From: CBFDBF01 sp050287965
Lineage (GTDB): Bacteria > Pseudomonadota > Gammaproteobacteria > Chromatiales > Chromatiaceae
Length of the DNA stretch: 64,000 nucleotides
Assembly: GCA_050287965.1 (NCBI GenBank)
Contig: JBNKCX010000041.1
Coordinates: 282,361-346,360 of the forward strand
Reading direction: 5' to 3'
Of the stretch, positions 53,582 through 62,680 are shown piece by piece. The notes beneath the pieces were generated by a model, which was given only the letters and a program-made list of their open reading frames with translations, did not search any database and was not told the origin of the DNA. Within the stretch, counting starts at the first letter, position 1. Each line of letters opens with the position of its first letter. A program made the position numbers and the translations under genes.

Positions 53582-54547
53582 ATGACCAGCGATTCTGAGG
53601 AGTTAGTTACTATTCTAATGCCCGCCTTCAATGCGGAAGCCTTTCTGCAGCAAAGCGTGGGAAGCATTTTGAACCAGAGCTTTTCAAATTTCGAACTTAT
53701 TATTATTGATGACGGATCAACCGATAATACATATGACGTTGCTATGGATCTGGCCGCCAAAGATCAGCGTATTAAAGCTCTTCAAAAAGACAATGCCGGA
53801 TGGCCCGCCGCAAGAAACTACGGTTTGGCAAGATCGAAGGGATCTCTAATCGCACTATTAGATGCGGATGACACCTGGCATCCGACATTTCTTGAGAGAA
53901 TGTATTCTGCCCTCCGCGCAAATTCGGACTATGGCATTTCCTACTGCGGGTGGCAGCATCTTGGAGTAAGCGAAGGAAGAGGAAAGCCCTATATACCTGA
54001 GGAATTTGAGACGCCCGATAAAGTAGCGAAGTTATTACGGGGTTGTCCTTGGCCCATACACGCCACGTTAGTTCGTAGATACCTGATAGAAAATGCTGGC
54101 GGTTTTAATGAAAGTCTCAGTTCTACGGCGGACTATGATCTTTGGCTGAAAATCGCAATCAATACCAAGCTCATTCGTGTACCGGAAGTCCTGGCCTTTT
54201 ATCATCATCATGACAGCGGTCAGATTACTGACAATCGTGCCCGAATAGCTATAAACCAGCATAAGATACAAAGAGCATTCCTCTACTCCCGTCCCGACAT
54301 TCAAAAACTCGTTGGTGTTCGTCAAGCGAAGGGGATCATCAGTAAACGCCTGCTCTATCAGGGCTTTGATTGCTACTGGACCCACGATTTACCGGCAGCC
54401 CGGAAAATCTTCCTGCATGCTATGCGTTATGGTTACGGATCACCCATGCAGTGGATCTATATGTTACCAAGCCTATTGCCTTTACCAATTCATGTTGGTA
54501 TTTTGAGCCTGTTTGGTAACCGGAAAATTAAGACCAGCCCCAGATAG
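53582..54547 (+). CDS. Family 2 glycosyltransferase
   Basis: A 321-aa inverting glycosyltransferase. The GT-A fold begins VTILMPAFNAEAFLQQSV, with the nucleotide-sugar/metal residues in IIDDGSTDNTYDV and the DxD-type motif in LLDADDTWHPTF. WPIHATLVRR and GGFNESLSSTADYDLWLKIA are typical acceptor-side elements. It would add one sugar of the EPS repeat unit; the sugar is unknown. It lies 14 bases after the propeller gene and is followed by ~270 non-coding bases. Confidence 0.9.
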   Translation: MTSDSEELVTILMPAFNAEAFLQQSVGSILNQSFSNFELIIIDDGSTDNTYDVAMDLAAKDQRIKALQKDNAGWPAARNYGLARSKGSLIALLDADDTWHPTFLERMYSALRANSDYGISYCGWQHLGVSEGRGKPYIPEEFETPDKVAKLLRGCPWPIHATLVRRYLIENAGGFNESLSSTADYDLWLKIAINTKLIRVPEVLAFYHHHDSGQITDNRARIAINQHKIQRAFLYSRPDIQKLVGVRQAKGIISKRLLYQGFDCYWTHDLPAARKIFLHAMRYGYGSPMQWIYMLPSLLPLPIHVGILSLFGNRKIKTSPR

Positions 54548-54817
54548 GGACTGTTACGTATTTGGTAGATATACCAGGGAATCTCTGAATAACGCTCTGC
54601 TTCCCCAGTTTTGTGGTCGAATTGATATCCCGCACGAGGCACATACGCTCATCGAAAGCACTTTTGTTTAATGAGGCGTCCATCAGATAGCGACCGTAAA
54701 TTAATCGGAATTCCCTCAGATGCGTGATAATATTTTTTAATGCCCTATTAGATTTTTTGATGGATTTTTGTCTTTCCCAGGTATACTAACTTTTGATTAC
54801 CGGATCGATTATTTCAA

Positions 54818-55411
54818 ATGAGCCACCACCGTTCACTTAAACAAGCCCTGGTCCTAATCACCCTGTCTTTGGTTTCTACAGGCATTTTCGCAACCGATTG
54901 GCCCACTACAGAAGCCGAATTCTCTCTTCTACCGCCTTATTGCAAAGCTCGACACGGTCCCAGGTATGGAATACCAGTCCCTGAGGCGGAGATTTCTAAA
55001 TGGAAACGAGTTCTTGGACCCGGATTCCTTCATGTGCATCATTACTGCGCCGGATTGAACACGCTTAATGCGATAGACAGGCGCTCGAGTTCTCCGCAAG
55101 CGCACGAACTTATCGGAGTTCTCACAGAGTTCGAATATACCCAAACACATTCTCCTGAAGATTTCCCGTTACAACCAAAAATCAGCGTTGACAAAGGAAA
55201 GGTACTGTTACGCCTGGATCGAATATCGGACGCGGTCATGGAATTTCGGCATGCGATAGAACTAAAGCCTACTTATACGCCCCCTTATGTAGCGTTAAGC
55301 GACTACTATGTTGAAAAGGGGCAGATCGAAGAGGCTAAAAAAATACTTGAAGAAGGGCTGAAACACTCGCCTGAATCCAGCCGATTGAAGCGACGCCTGA
55401 AAAAGCTCTAA
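54818..55411 (+). CDS. Exported TPR protein, EPS-associated
   Basis: A 197-aa protein with a signal peptide (LKQALVLITLSLVSTGIFA). The mature part starts with a Cys-containing region (LPPYCKAR, then FLHVHHYCAGLN), followed by at least two TPR units at about 125-190. The C-terminal is basic. No specific family was recognised. A sigma70-like TATACT lies at 54782 ahead of the gene, with a weak TTGATG 19 bases upstream of it. Position suggests a periplasmic assembly role. Confidence 0.6.
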   Translation: MSHHRSLKQALVLITLSLVSTGIFATDWPTTEAEFSLLPPYCKARHGPRYGIPVPEAEISKWKRVLGPGFLHVHHYCAGLNTLNAIDRRSSSPQAHELIGVLTEFEYTQTHSPEDFPLQPKISVDKGKVLLRLDRISDAVMEFRHAIELKPTYTPPYVALSDYYVEKGQIEEAKKILEEGLKHSPESSRLKRRLKKL

Positions 55412-55458
55412 CCATTTATTGCTGAAGGTTTCTCCATCGCCCTTCCATTCCGGATGCA

Positions 55459-56310
55459 TTGCGGCATCATTTCTTATTGTTGGTATATATCCTCATGGCA
55501 GGTCGCTTAGCTAAACTTATTCTTGCCAAACACCTGTCTTCTGGTAATGCCTCCGCATCCCACCCTGTCGTGCTGATGTATCATGGCACACCTTCCGGCA
55601 ATCCTTCTTCCATTTACTCAATAAATGCCGGAAGATTCCTGGAGCACTTGGAATATCTGAAAAATGGCGGATGGAATACAATTCTATTCAGCGATCTTCT
55701 ATCCGGCGTCACTTTCCCCCCCAAGACCGTGGCACTTACATTTGATGACGGATATGCAGACAACTTTAATGGTGCGTTTATACCTATTCTTGAACGAAAT
55801 ATGAAAGCAACCTGGTTTATCGCATCCGACTATGTAGGAGGTTACGCCACCTGGATGGGAAAAGCCGTACATGAGACAAAAATGCTAGATCAATCGCAAC
55901 TATGTCACATGTCTTCGCAGGGCATGGAAATCGGCTCGCACTCCTGCTCTCATCCGGATCTCTCCTCCTTGGACTACGATAAACAACTGGAGGAAATAAC
56001 GACATCCAAGGCCAAACTGGAAGCCATACTGCTTCAGGAGGTATTAAGTTTTGCTTATCCTTTCGGAAAATATAATTCTGACAGTGTAGAAGCCGTCAAG
56101 TCATCCGGGTTCAGAATCGCATGCTCCACCAGTTCCGGGTCTGTACAAACAGATTCCAATTTATTGCTGGTACCGAGAATTACTATTTTTGCAGACGATT
56201 CTGTTTCTGATTTGGCTTGTAAACTAACATTTGCAGCCAACGAAGTGCCGTTAAGTACCATCCTTTCTTATTATCTTAGTAGAGTAAGAAGTAGGCTGGG
56301 TGTTTATTAG
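55459..56310 (+). CDS. Polysaccharide deacetylase (NodB homology)
   Basis: A 283-aa carbohydrate esterase family 4 protein. The NodB motifs are present: TFDDGYADNF with the catalytic Asp and metal Asp (around residue 95), the metal-binding HSCSHPDLSSL (H-x3-H form, around residue 160), and FAYPFGKYN. It would remove acetyl groups from an aminosugar polymer. TTG at 55459 is the first available start; ATG at 55495 is also possible, and neither has a clear Shine-Dalgarno. Confidence 0.88.
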   Translation: MRHHFLLLVYILMAGRLAKLILAKHLSSGNASASHPVVLMYHGTPSGNPSSIYSINAGRFLEHLEYLKNGGWNTILFSDLLSGVTFPPKTVALTFDDGYADNFNGAFIPILERNMKATWFIASDYVGGYATWMGKAVHETKMLDQSQLCHMSSQGMEIGSHSCSHPDLSSLDYDKQLEEITTSKAKLEAILLQEVLSFAYPFGKYNSDSVEAVKSSGFRIACSTSSGSVQTDSNLLLVPRITIFADDSVSDLACKLTFAANEVPLSTILSYYLSRVRSRLGVY

Positions 56311-56380
56311 TTTTATATCACTTCGATGAAATAGTTTTCAAGGCAAATAGTATATTTTCTTAGGTCCCGTCTTTAACATA

Positions 56381-57316
56381 ATGAAAACTCTTACAATAGC
56401 GGTATGTACATATAATCGGGCCCATTTCCTACCCCAACTTATAAATGAGTTGCGCAAGCAGGTTTGCCCAATTTTCTGCGAGATTCTTTTTATCGTAAAT
56501 AACAGTACAGATGAAACATTCGATATTCTGAAGAATTTTTCTCAAATGCCAGGCATTAAATTGCGTTATGTGAATGAGCAAATCCAGGGGATTGCCCATG
56601 CGAGAAATCGCGCACTGCACGAATCTATTGAAAGTGATTATTTATTATTCATAGACGATGATGAACTTCCCTCTTCCATTTCTATGACAGAAGTAGCCGT
56701 TAAAGAACTGGAAAAAAGTGATGTTCAATGTGTTGGAGGCAGAATTACGATTGATTTCCGCGACAACAATCGTCCCCGCTGGCTTGGCGATGAGTTGCTT
56801 GGGTTTTATGCTGAAATTGATTACGGAGATAACGCCTTCATCATTACCGACGAAAGTACTCCTATCTGGACAAGCATCATTGCCTACGATATGAATATAT
56901 TCCGCAATAATCCAAATCTCCGCTTCGATGAACGATATAACCGCGTTGGGGATGGTGTCGGCGGCGGTGAAGACGTCATCATGTTCAGAGATATGTTACG
57001 GGAGGGTATAAAAATGAAATATCTCCCTGAACTTGGGGTCCGACATCTTGTTGAGCCCCACCGGATGACCAGGCGTTATTTCTGGAAACTCCATTTCGTG
57101 TCCGGCATGAAACTAGGCCTATTTGAATCCGTCGATTATGATAATTCGGTTTTTGGCATCCCCCCCTTTATGGTTGCGCAATTCTTCAAGCATTTGCTCA
57201 AATCCGTATTTCTCTTCCTAAAAAGAGATTACTACTATGTCAGGCAGGGAATGAATGCTACTCACGCGCTGGGAATGATGTATGGAAGTTTCAGAAAATG
57301 GAGAAAGACAGATTGA
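56381..57316 (+). CDS. Family 2 glycosyltransferase
   Basis: A 311-aa GT-A glycosyltransferase. It begins TLTIAVCTYNRAHFLPQLI, with HARNRALHES and the DxD-type motif LLFIDDDELPSS (metal/nucleotide-sugar binding). YNRVGDGVGGGEDVIMFRDM follows later. It is distinct from the glycosyltransferase at 53582. It would act in the same EPS pathway. It lies about 70 bases after the deacetylase gene. Confidence 0.88.
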   Translation: MKTLTIAVCTYNRAHFLPQLINELRKQVCPIFCEILFIVNNSTDETFDILKNFSQMPGIKLRYVNEQIQGIAHARNRALHESIESDYLLFIDDDELPSSISMTEVAVKELEKSDVQCVGGRITIDFRDNNRPRWLGDELLGFYAEIDYGDNAFIITDESTPIWTSIIAYDMNIFRNNPNLRFDERYNRVGDGVGGGEDVIMFRDMLREGIKMKYLPELGVRHLVEPHRMTRRYFWKLHFVSGMKLGLFESVDYDNSVFGIPPFMVAQFFKHLLKSVFLFLKRDYYYVRQGMNATHALGMMYGSFRKWRKTD

Positions 57317-57412
57317 TTCACTGGCCGCACTTTCCCCCTATCGGCAGATTCTGCCACTCTCAAACATCCCGCATTCGCAGCTAATTCGTGGGAATTTTCT
57401 GGGATATCATGC

Positions 57413-58330
57413 ATGTATAGCGAAAACCCGGGGAGAGATGCGTTACTGATTGCCAGGGCCGTCACCTCGAACGTATTGGCGAAGTATCTCCCTTCCCATT
57501 ACGTGCGTCTAACCGGCCAGACCGGTCGCGGATCGGATCCCGAGTCGCCCGAGGAAACCGCCCGGTACTTTCTAAAATGCTTCCATGACTATTTTAGCCA
57601 GATCGATGTAAACGAAACGGATTACCGGTCGTTTCTTACCGAAAAGTCCATATTAGAGTACGGGCCGGGCGACACGCTCGGTGTCGCCCTGCTGATGTAT
57701 GCATTCGGCGCCAAAAAGATAAAATGCGTTGACAGATTCCCGCTATCCGGAAATTCAACACAAACCCTCGAGATATATAAAGCTCTTCTCAATCTGCTGG
57801 ACTATGATACTCGCACCAGAGCCAATGGTGCGTTCCTCAAGGAAGGAGTTCCCGAAAGCGGTTTTCGGCCAGATCTGATATCCTATTCCGTTACCGAGAA
57901 CGGCCTTTCCGGAGATCAAGAGAAGTATGATCTGGTGATATCGAGGGCCGTGCTGGAGCATGTCAATAATCTTGACGGCTCAATTAGGGATATTAGAGAC
58001 TCTCTCAAGCCGGGAGGCATTTCCATTCATTTGGTTGATCTGAAAAGCCATGGATTGGACAGATACCTGGATTTTGATTTTCTCACCTGGCCGGATAGCT
58101 TGTACAATCTCATGTACAGCCATAAGGGTTTTCCAAATAGATGGCGAGTGTGTAACTACTTGGAATTATTGAAGAAACATGGATTAGAGCTACGCCATCT
58201 TACCGCCACAGGGAAACTCGAGCAGGACAAACTCGATGCCATTAAATCGAAACTTGCCAAGCAATTTCGAGACATTCCTTCAGAAGAGTTGTCCTGGAAG
58301 GGATTCTGGATGGTGATTGATCGCGCATGA
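57413..58330 (+). CDS. SAM-dependent methyltransferase
   Basis: A 305-aa class I methyltransferase. Motif I is SILEYGPGDTLG near residue 80, followed by an acidic residue at KCVDRFPL; the later YDLVISRAVLEHVNNL and SLKPGGISIHLVD are motifs of this fold. A sugar or lipid-linked acceptor is likely from context but not shown. It starts about 100 bases after the glycosyltransferase gene. Confidence 0.85.
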   Translation: MYSENPGRDALLIARAVTSNVLAKYLPSHYVRLTGQTGRGSDPESPEETARYFLKCFHDYFSQIDVNETDYRSFLTEKSILEYGPGDTLGVALLMYAFGAKKIKCVDRFPLSGNSTQTLEIYKALLNLLDYDTRTRANGAFLKEGVPESGFRPDLISYSVTENGLSGDQEKYDLVISRAVLEHVNNLDGSIRDIRDSLKPGGISIHLVDLKSHGLDRYLDFDFLTWPDSLYNLMYSHKGFPNRWRVCNYLELLKKHGLELRHLTATGKLEQDKLDAIKSKLAKQFRDIPSEELSWKGFWMVIDRA

Positions 58331-58391
58331 TTTACTATCCGGGCATAGGGTCAGGCCCATATCTTGTAACGTTTAATAGAAGTAGAACCAA

Positions 58392-59708
58392 ATGGGATTA
58401 AGAGACATAGCCGTACTGATCTTTGCCCTTGGCTGCATTGGCTTATCAATGCGCAAGGCCTGGTATGGAGTACTCGCGCTGGCCGTTTTCAGCTACCTTA
58501 ATCCTCATGCATATGCCTGGGGGTTTGTCCGCACCCTTCCCCTCTATCAGGCATTGTTTATTGTCGTTGCCGTCATGACGTTTATTACGAAGGACAGGCA
58601 ATCGATACCTAAGGACTGGCGTATCCCCACATTTTATATACTCTGGTTCTACTTTTTCATCACTACAACCCAGGCATATCTGCCGGAAATCGCGTGGGAA
58701 CGATTATGGTTTGTCAGTAAAATCTATCTGCCCATAATATTTACGCTGATCCTCATTAACACCCGGGAAAAACTTTTCTACCTGATAGTTACTATCGCAG
58801 CATCTATCGGAATTATTGCCGTAAAAGGTGGCATTTTTGCGATCTTTTCCGGATTCTCATACCGGGTCTACGGGCCCCCGACTACACAATTTTTTGAAAA
58901 TAATGCGTTTGCAATTGCCGTCTTGATCGCGATCCCGCTACTTGTCCTCTGGTATAAGGAAGCAAAAAACAAATTCATAAAGCGCGGTATTTTTCTTGCC
59001 GTCCCCCTTTGTTACATGAGCGTACTTTCATCCTGGTCCCGCGGTGCATTTCTAACCATGGGGGTAGTAACGACTATTTTGCTATGGCATAGCAAACGAA
59101 AATATCTCGTCATACCGGTTCTGATTGTAGGTGCATATCTCGCGATCCAATATCTCCCGGAGGAATGGTTCGGAAGGATGGCAACTCTTGAGACCTATGA
59201 GGAAGATGCTTCCGCGATGGGACGGATCGAGGCCTGGAAAGACGGCTGGTACCATACCCTTTCCCATCCGTTCTTTGGAGCCGGGTTTGAAGGCTGGCGT
59301 GTGGTCACCATGCGGGATTGGCATAACTCATCGGTTGAGATGTTCTCCGAACATGGGTTTATTGCCTTCGGATTATGGATCTCATTGATCCTCGGAACGC
59401 TGATAAGCTTGGGCCGCCTTCCAAAAATGGTAGGTGATACTCCAGGAATGGAATGGGTCGCCAATTACAGCTATATGCTGAGAGCTTCGTTAATCGCTTA
59501 TTTCGTTGGGACGTTTTTTCTGGGACTTTCCTATTGGGATATCCTGTATCACTTGATATTTATTTCCGTACTTGTCAGGGAGTTTGCATTACAGGAGTAC
59601 GCCGATTATAAAAACAGACCCCCAACCCCATCATCCACGAGTGAGAAATCCACCTCGCGGGGAACTTTGCGCCCCTCCGCAAACACCATGCTGGCAGACA
59701 GGAACTAA
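58392..59708 (+). CDS. Exosortase-A-associated O-glycosylation ligase (Wzy/O-ligase type)
   Basis: A 438-aa membrane protein with about ten hydrophobic helices. It has the O-antigen-ligase/polymerase domain with a large central periplasmic loop (SWSRGAFLTMGVV and GRIEAWKDGWYHTLSHPFFGAGFEGW). It resembles the 'putative O-glycosylation ligase, exosortase A system-associated' family (TIGR03097). It would join or polymerise polysaccharide at the periplasmic face. The amidotransferase gene starts 2 bases after its stop. Confidence 0.85.
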   Translation: MGLRDIAVLIFALGCIGLSMRKAWYGVLALAVFSYLNPHAYAWGFVRTLPLYQALFIVVAVMTFITKDRQSIPKDWRIPTFYILWFYFFITTTQAYLPEIAWERLWFVSKIYLPIIFTLILINTREKLFYLIVTIAASIGIIAVKGGIFAIFSGFSYRVYGPPTTQFFENNAFAIAVLIAIPLLVLWYKEAKNKFIKRGIFLAVPLCYMSVLSSWSRGAFLTMGVVTTILLWHSKRKYLVIPVLIVGAYLAIQYLPEEWFGRMATLETYEEDASAMGRIEAWKDGWYHTLSHPFFGAGFEGWRVVTMRDWHNSSVEMFSEHGFIAFGLWISLILGTLISLGRLPKMVGDTPGMEWVANYSYMLRASLIAYFVGTFFLGLSYWDILYHLIFISVLVREFALQEYADYKNRPPTPSSTSEKSTSRGTLRPSANTMLADRN

Positions 59709-59710
59709 AC

Positions 59711-61531
59711 ATGGGGATAATATGCGGCTGGCTTGGTGAAAGCCTATCTGACCCTTCTATTTCCATTGATACGCTGCTAACCGCTGCCACCGGTTCCGAC
59801 CCCAATCATACTTCCTCATATTCGGCCGGCCACGTCGCAGTTTCGGTCTGCCACCCGAACTCATCTCTAATTCCTTTTGTATCCGATGAGCTATGTGCCG
59901 CCATCGAAGGATATCCTGTCTGGGATGACCCCACCCTCGCCCGCCTGGGTAAAGAGCATCATCCCTCTTTCGCCCTTGCCGAGGGATTCCGGTTATTTGG
60001 GCCCAAGGTCCTGGAGAAGCTGCATGGCGAATTCGCTCTTTGTATCCTGAAACCCGCGGACAACTACGCGTTGCTTGCTATTGACCGAGTTGGAATCAGG
60101 CCCCTGGCCTATTCAGTTGTAAAAGGATCACTTATATTCGCGTCTCAAATCTCCAGTATTGTCGCGCACCCTGCTATTTCGCCTGTCATAGATCCCCAGG
60201 CCATCTTTGATTATCTTTATTTTCAGATGATCCCTAGCCCGGGAACTATTTATAGGGGTATCCGTAAGCTCCGCCCTGCTGAGTTCGTAGAGTTTTCGGA
60301 TGGTGAACTGAAGACCGGCAGCTATTGGCAAACGGAGTTTTCCGAGGAAAAGAACGCCGAGCAACACCTAACCTCTCTCCTTCAAACCGAGCTGCGCGAA
60401 TGCGTATCCGACTGCCTTTCCGAGACGCCTACCGGTACTTTTCTAAGCGGCGGTCTTGACAGCAGTAGTGTCACCGGGATCTACCAGGAATTATCCGAAG
60501 AGGCTATAGATGCCTTTTCCATCGGATTTAATGCTGAAGGATTCGATGAAATGGAATTCGCCCGCGCAAGTGCGAGTCACTTTGGTGCAAATTTGCACGA
60601 GTATTACGTGACGCCGGCGGATGTTCTTGATTCCATCCCCTTGATAGCAAAAGCCTACGATGAACCATTCGGAAACGCGTCCGCTATCCCCGCCTATTTC
60701 TGCGCCAGGATGGCTCGAGAAGCGGGAAAATCTCTCCTTCTTGCGGGTGATGGTGGTGATGAGATCTTTGCCGGTAATGCCCGCTATGCCAAACAGAAGG
60801 TCTTTGAACTTTATCGCCACGTTCCCGCTTTCCTGAAAAGTGCACTGATCGAGCCTATCGCTTTCAATATACCCTTCCTGAGAAAACTAAAAAGCTATAT
60901 TGAGCAGGCTAAGATTCCCATGCCGGAACGCATGGAAACCTATAATTTCCTTCATCGCAGTGCCTTAAATGAAATGTTCAACGGGGATTTTCTGAACCTC
61001 GTCTCGGTCGATGCTCCGCTTGAGTATCTATCAGAGAGATACCGAGCAGCCGATCCCAATACATCGCTTGTCAAACGCATGCTCTTTCTGGATCACAAAT
61101 TCACACTTGCTGACAATGACTTGCGTAAAGTCAACAGAATGTGCGAATTGGCCGGCATCGAAGTCCGCTACCCCTTGCTGCAGGAAGGGATGATAGACTT
61201 TGCAGCCAAAGTTCCTACGAATATGCTGCTACGCGGATTCCAACTGCGTTCATTTTATAGGCGTGCCATGAAGGGATTTCTCGCGGTTGAAACACTTAAT
61301 AAGAATAAACACGGATTTGGTTTGCCATTCGGATTATGGATGAACGAGTATGAACCTTTAAGGGAATTTTCTAATGCTAGTCTCAAGAGCTTCAAGCAAC
61401 GTAGCATCCTTAACCCCCACTATATTCAAAGGATAATGGACGCACAGAAAACAGAACATGCATCATATTACGGGGTATTCGTATGGGTGCTTATAATGCT
61501 TGAGCAGTGGATGACAGCACATGGCCAGTAA
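59711..61531 (+). CDS. Asparagine synthetase-type amidotransferase
   Basis: A 606-aa glutamine-hydrolysing asparagine-synthetase-like protein. The N-terminal class II glutaminase domain has HGEFALCIL and DRVGIRPLAY; the C-terminal part has the PP-loop FLSGGLDSSS (~residue 245) and AGDGGDEIFAGNARY. In active enzymes the nucleophile Cys follows the initiator Met. Here the protein starts M-G-I-I-C-G-W, so the Cys is residue 5. AGGAAC precedes the ATG at 59711 and supports this start. Such proteins occur in exosortase-A clusters and may amidate a sugar acid or other precursor. The start is 2 bases after the O-ligase stop, so coupling is likely. Confidence 0.88.
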   Translation: MGIICGWLGESLSDPSISIDTLLTAATGSDPNHTSSYSAGHVAVSVCHPNSSLIPFVSDELCAAIEGYPVWDDPTLARLGKEHHPSFALAEGFRLFGPKVLEKLHGEFALCILKPADNYALLAIDRVGIRPLAYSVVKGSLIFASQISSIVAHPAISPVIDPQAIFDYLYFQMIPSPGTIYRGIRKLRPAEFVEFSDGELKTGSYWQTEFSEEKNAEQHLTSLLQTELRECVSDCLSETPTGTFLSGGLDSSSVTGIYQELSEEAIDAFSIGFNAEGFDEMEFARASASHFGANLHEYYVTPADVLDSIPLIAKAYDEPFGNASAIPAYFCARMAREAGKSLLLAGDGGDEIFAGNARYAKQKVFELYRHVPAFLKSALIEPIAFNIPFLRKLKSYIEQAKIPMPERMETYNFLHRSALNEMFNGDFLNLVSVDAPLEYLSERYRAADPNTSLVKRMLFLDHKFTLADNDLRKVNRMCELAGIEVRYPLLQEGMIDFAAKVPTNMLLRGFQLRSFYRRAMKGFLAVETLNKNKHGFGLPFGLWMNEYEPLREFSNASLKSFKQRSILNPHYIQRIMDAQKTEHASYYGVFVWVLIMLEQWMTAHGQ

Positions 61532-61744
61532 CACTTCCAAATTAGGAAGCAGTTATACTTCATTTTGCTGAAGGGAGGCAGCGGTTCGTGGAAATCATTC
61601 ACATTTTCCACATAAACTTTCCCATACCCCCTTTTCATCTTTCCTTTTTTAGGATACCTTTTCGGCAAATTCGAAATGTTTCAGGTTTAACCGTTAGCTG
61701 GAGCAGGAACGAGGCTCCACTCAATAATTACATGGAGGTAAGTT

Positions 61745-62680
61745 ATGGGCGCTGTATCCGGTGCTTTCGGGATCGATAAAATAACATTTGTTACTGTCTC
61801 CTATAGACCGGATATTGAACGATTCTCTTTGTTACGTGAGAGTATAAAGCGGTTCTATAACGGAGATTCGAAACATGTGGTAATTGTGCCAAAAAGTGAT
61901 GTCAGGCACTTTAGAAATCTTCTCAAATTTGACTCCGACGTAGAAATTTATTGCCAGGCTGATTTTGCCGCACCCTACTTCTATCCGAAAAAATGGTATG
62001 CCATGGTTGAGAGGATACGACCCGGCACTTTGTGGAGGTATAAACAGCATGCCGGAGTGAGAGGATGGATACTGCAACAGCCGGTTAAGCTTAGTCTTCC
62101 AAGCTATGTACCTGATGGGGCAGCTGTCATTCTTGATTCGGACGTAGTATTTTTACGTCCATTTGATAAGCATGATTTCATTCCGGAGAATCCGGACGAA
62201 CGAATGCTGATTAGAATCCCCCAAAATATCCATCGACCGCAAATGGAAGTGGTATGGAAACTATGGAAAAGACCACTGGGTGAACCTGGCTACCACTACA
62301 CAACAATGCCGATGATCATGTACCCGGACTGGGTTGCATCATTGCAAAAGCACATGGAATCTATTTACGACATGGAATGGCAGAGGGTGCTTTACAATAC
62401 AGGCGCTGTTCATGAGGACTGTGTATATGGGATATTTGTTGAAGAAATACTAAAACCCGGAAATGTTAGAATTGAATCTACTCCACTTAGTCATATGATA
62501 TGGAATGAATCATCATTCGATGAGTTCATCAATCATAGCTGGGTCAGTGAGAATGGGTGGCGAATATCGCCGCGAATATGTGCTGTCATTCAGTCGAATT
62601 TGGGAATAGACATTTCTGGATACAGGAAACAGATTGAGAAAATCTGGGATGAAACTAGCCCAAATGCAAAATATTGGTAG
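61745..62680 (+). CDS. DUF6492-type glycosyltransferase-like protein
   Basis: A 311-aa cytosolic protein with a GT-A-like outline: ITFVTVSYRPDIERF at the start, RGWILQQPVKLSLP, and the DSD metal motif VILDSDVVFLRPF. It resembles the DUF6492 family and is probably a sugar transferase of the EPS locus. GGAGG lies 6 bases ahead of the ATG. The IS256 element begins at the base after its stop (TAG 62678-62680). Confidence 0.75.
   Translation: MGAVSGAFGIDKITFVTVSYRPDIERFSLLRESIKRFYNGDSKHVVIVPKSDVRHFRNLLKFDSDVEIYCQADFAAPYFYPKKWYAMVERIRPGTLWRYKQHAGVRGWILQQPVKLSLPSYVPDGAAVILDSDVVFLRPFDKHDFIPENPDERMLIRIPQNIHRPQMEVVWKLWKRPLGEPGYHYTTMPMIMYPDWVASLQKHMESIYDMEWQRVLYNTGAVHEDCVYGIFVEEILKPGNVRIESTPLSHMIWNESSFDEFINHSWVSENGWRISPRICAVIQSNLGIDISGYRKQIEKIWDETSPNAKYW

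Noticed and set aside
61588..61779. 63-aa frame starting EIIHIFHINFPIPPF, like a GT4 start
   Set aside because: It could be a glycosyltransferase remnant, with GGGAGG ahead, but it is too short to support and overlaps the DUF6492 start.
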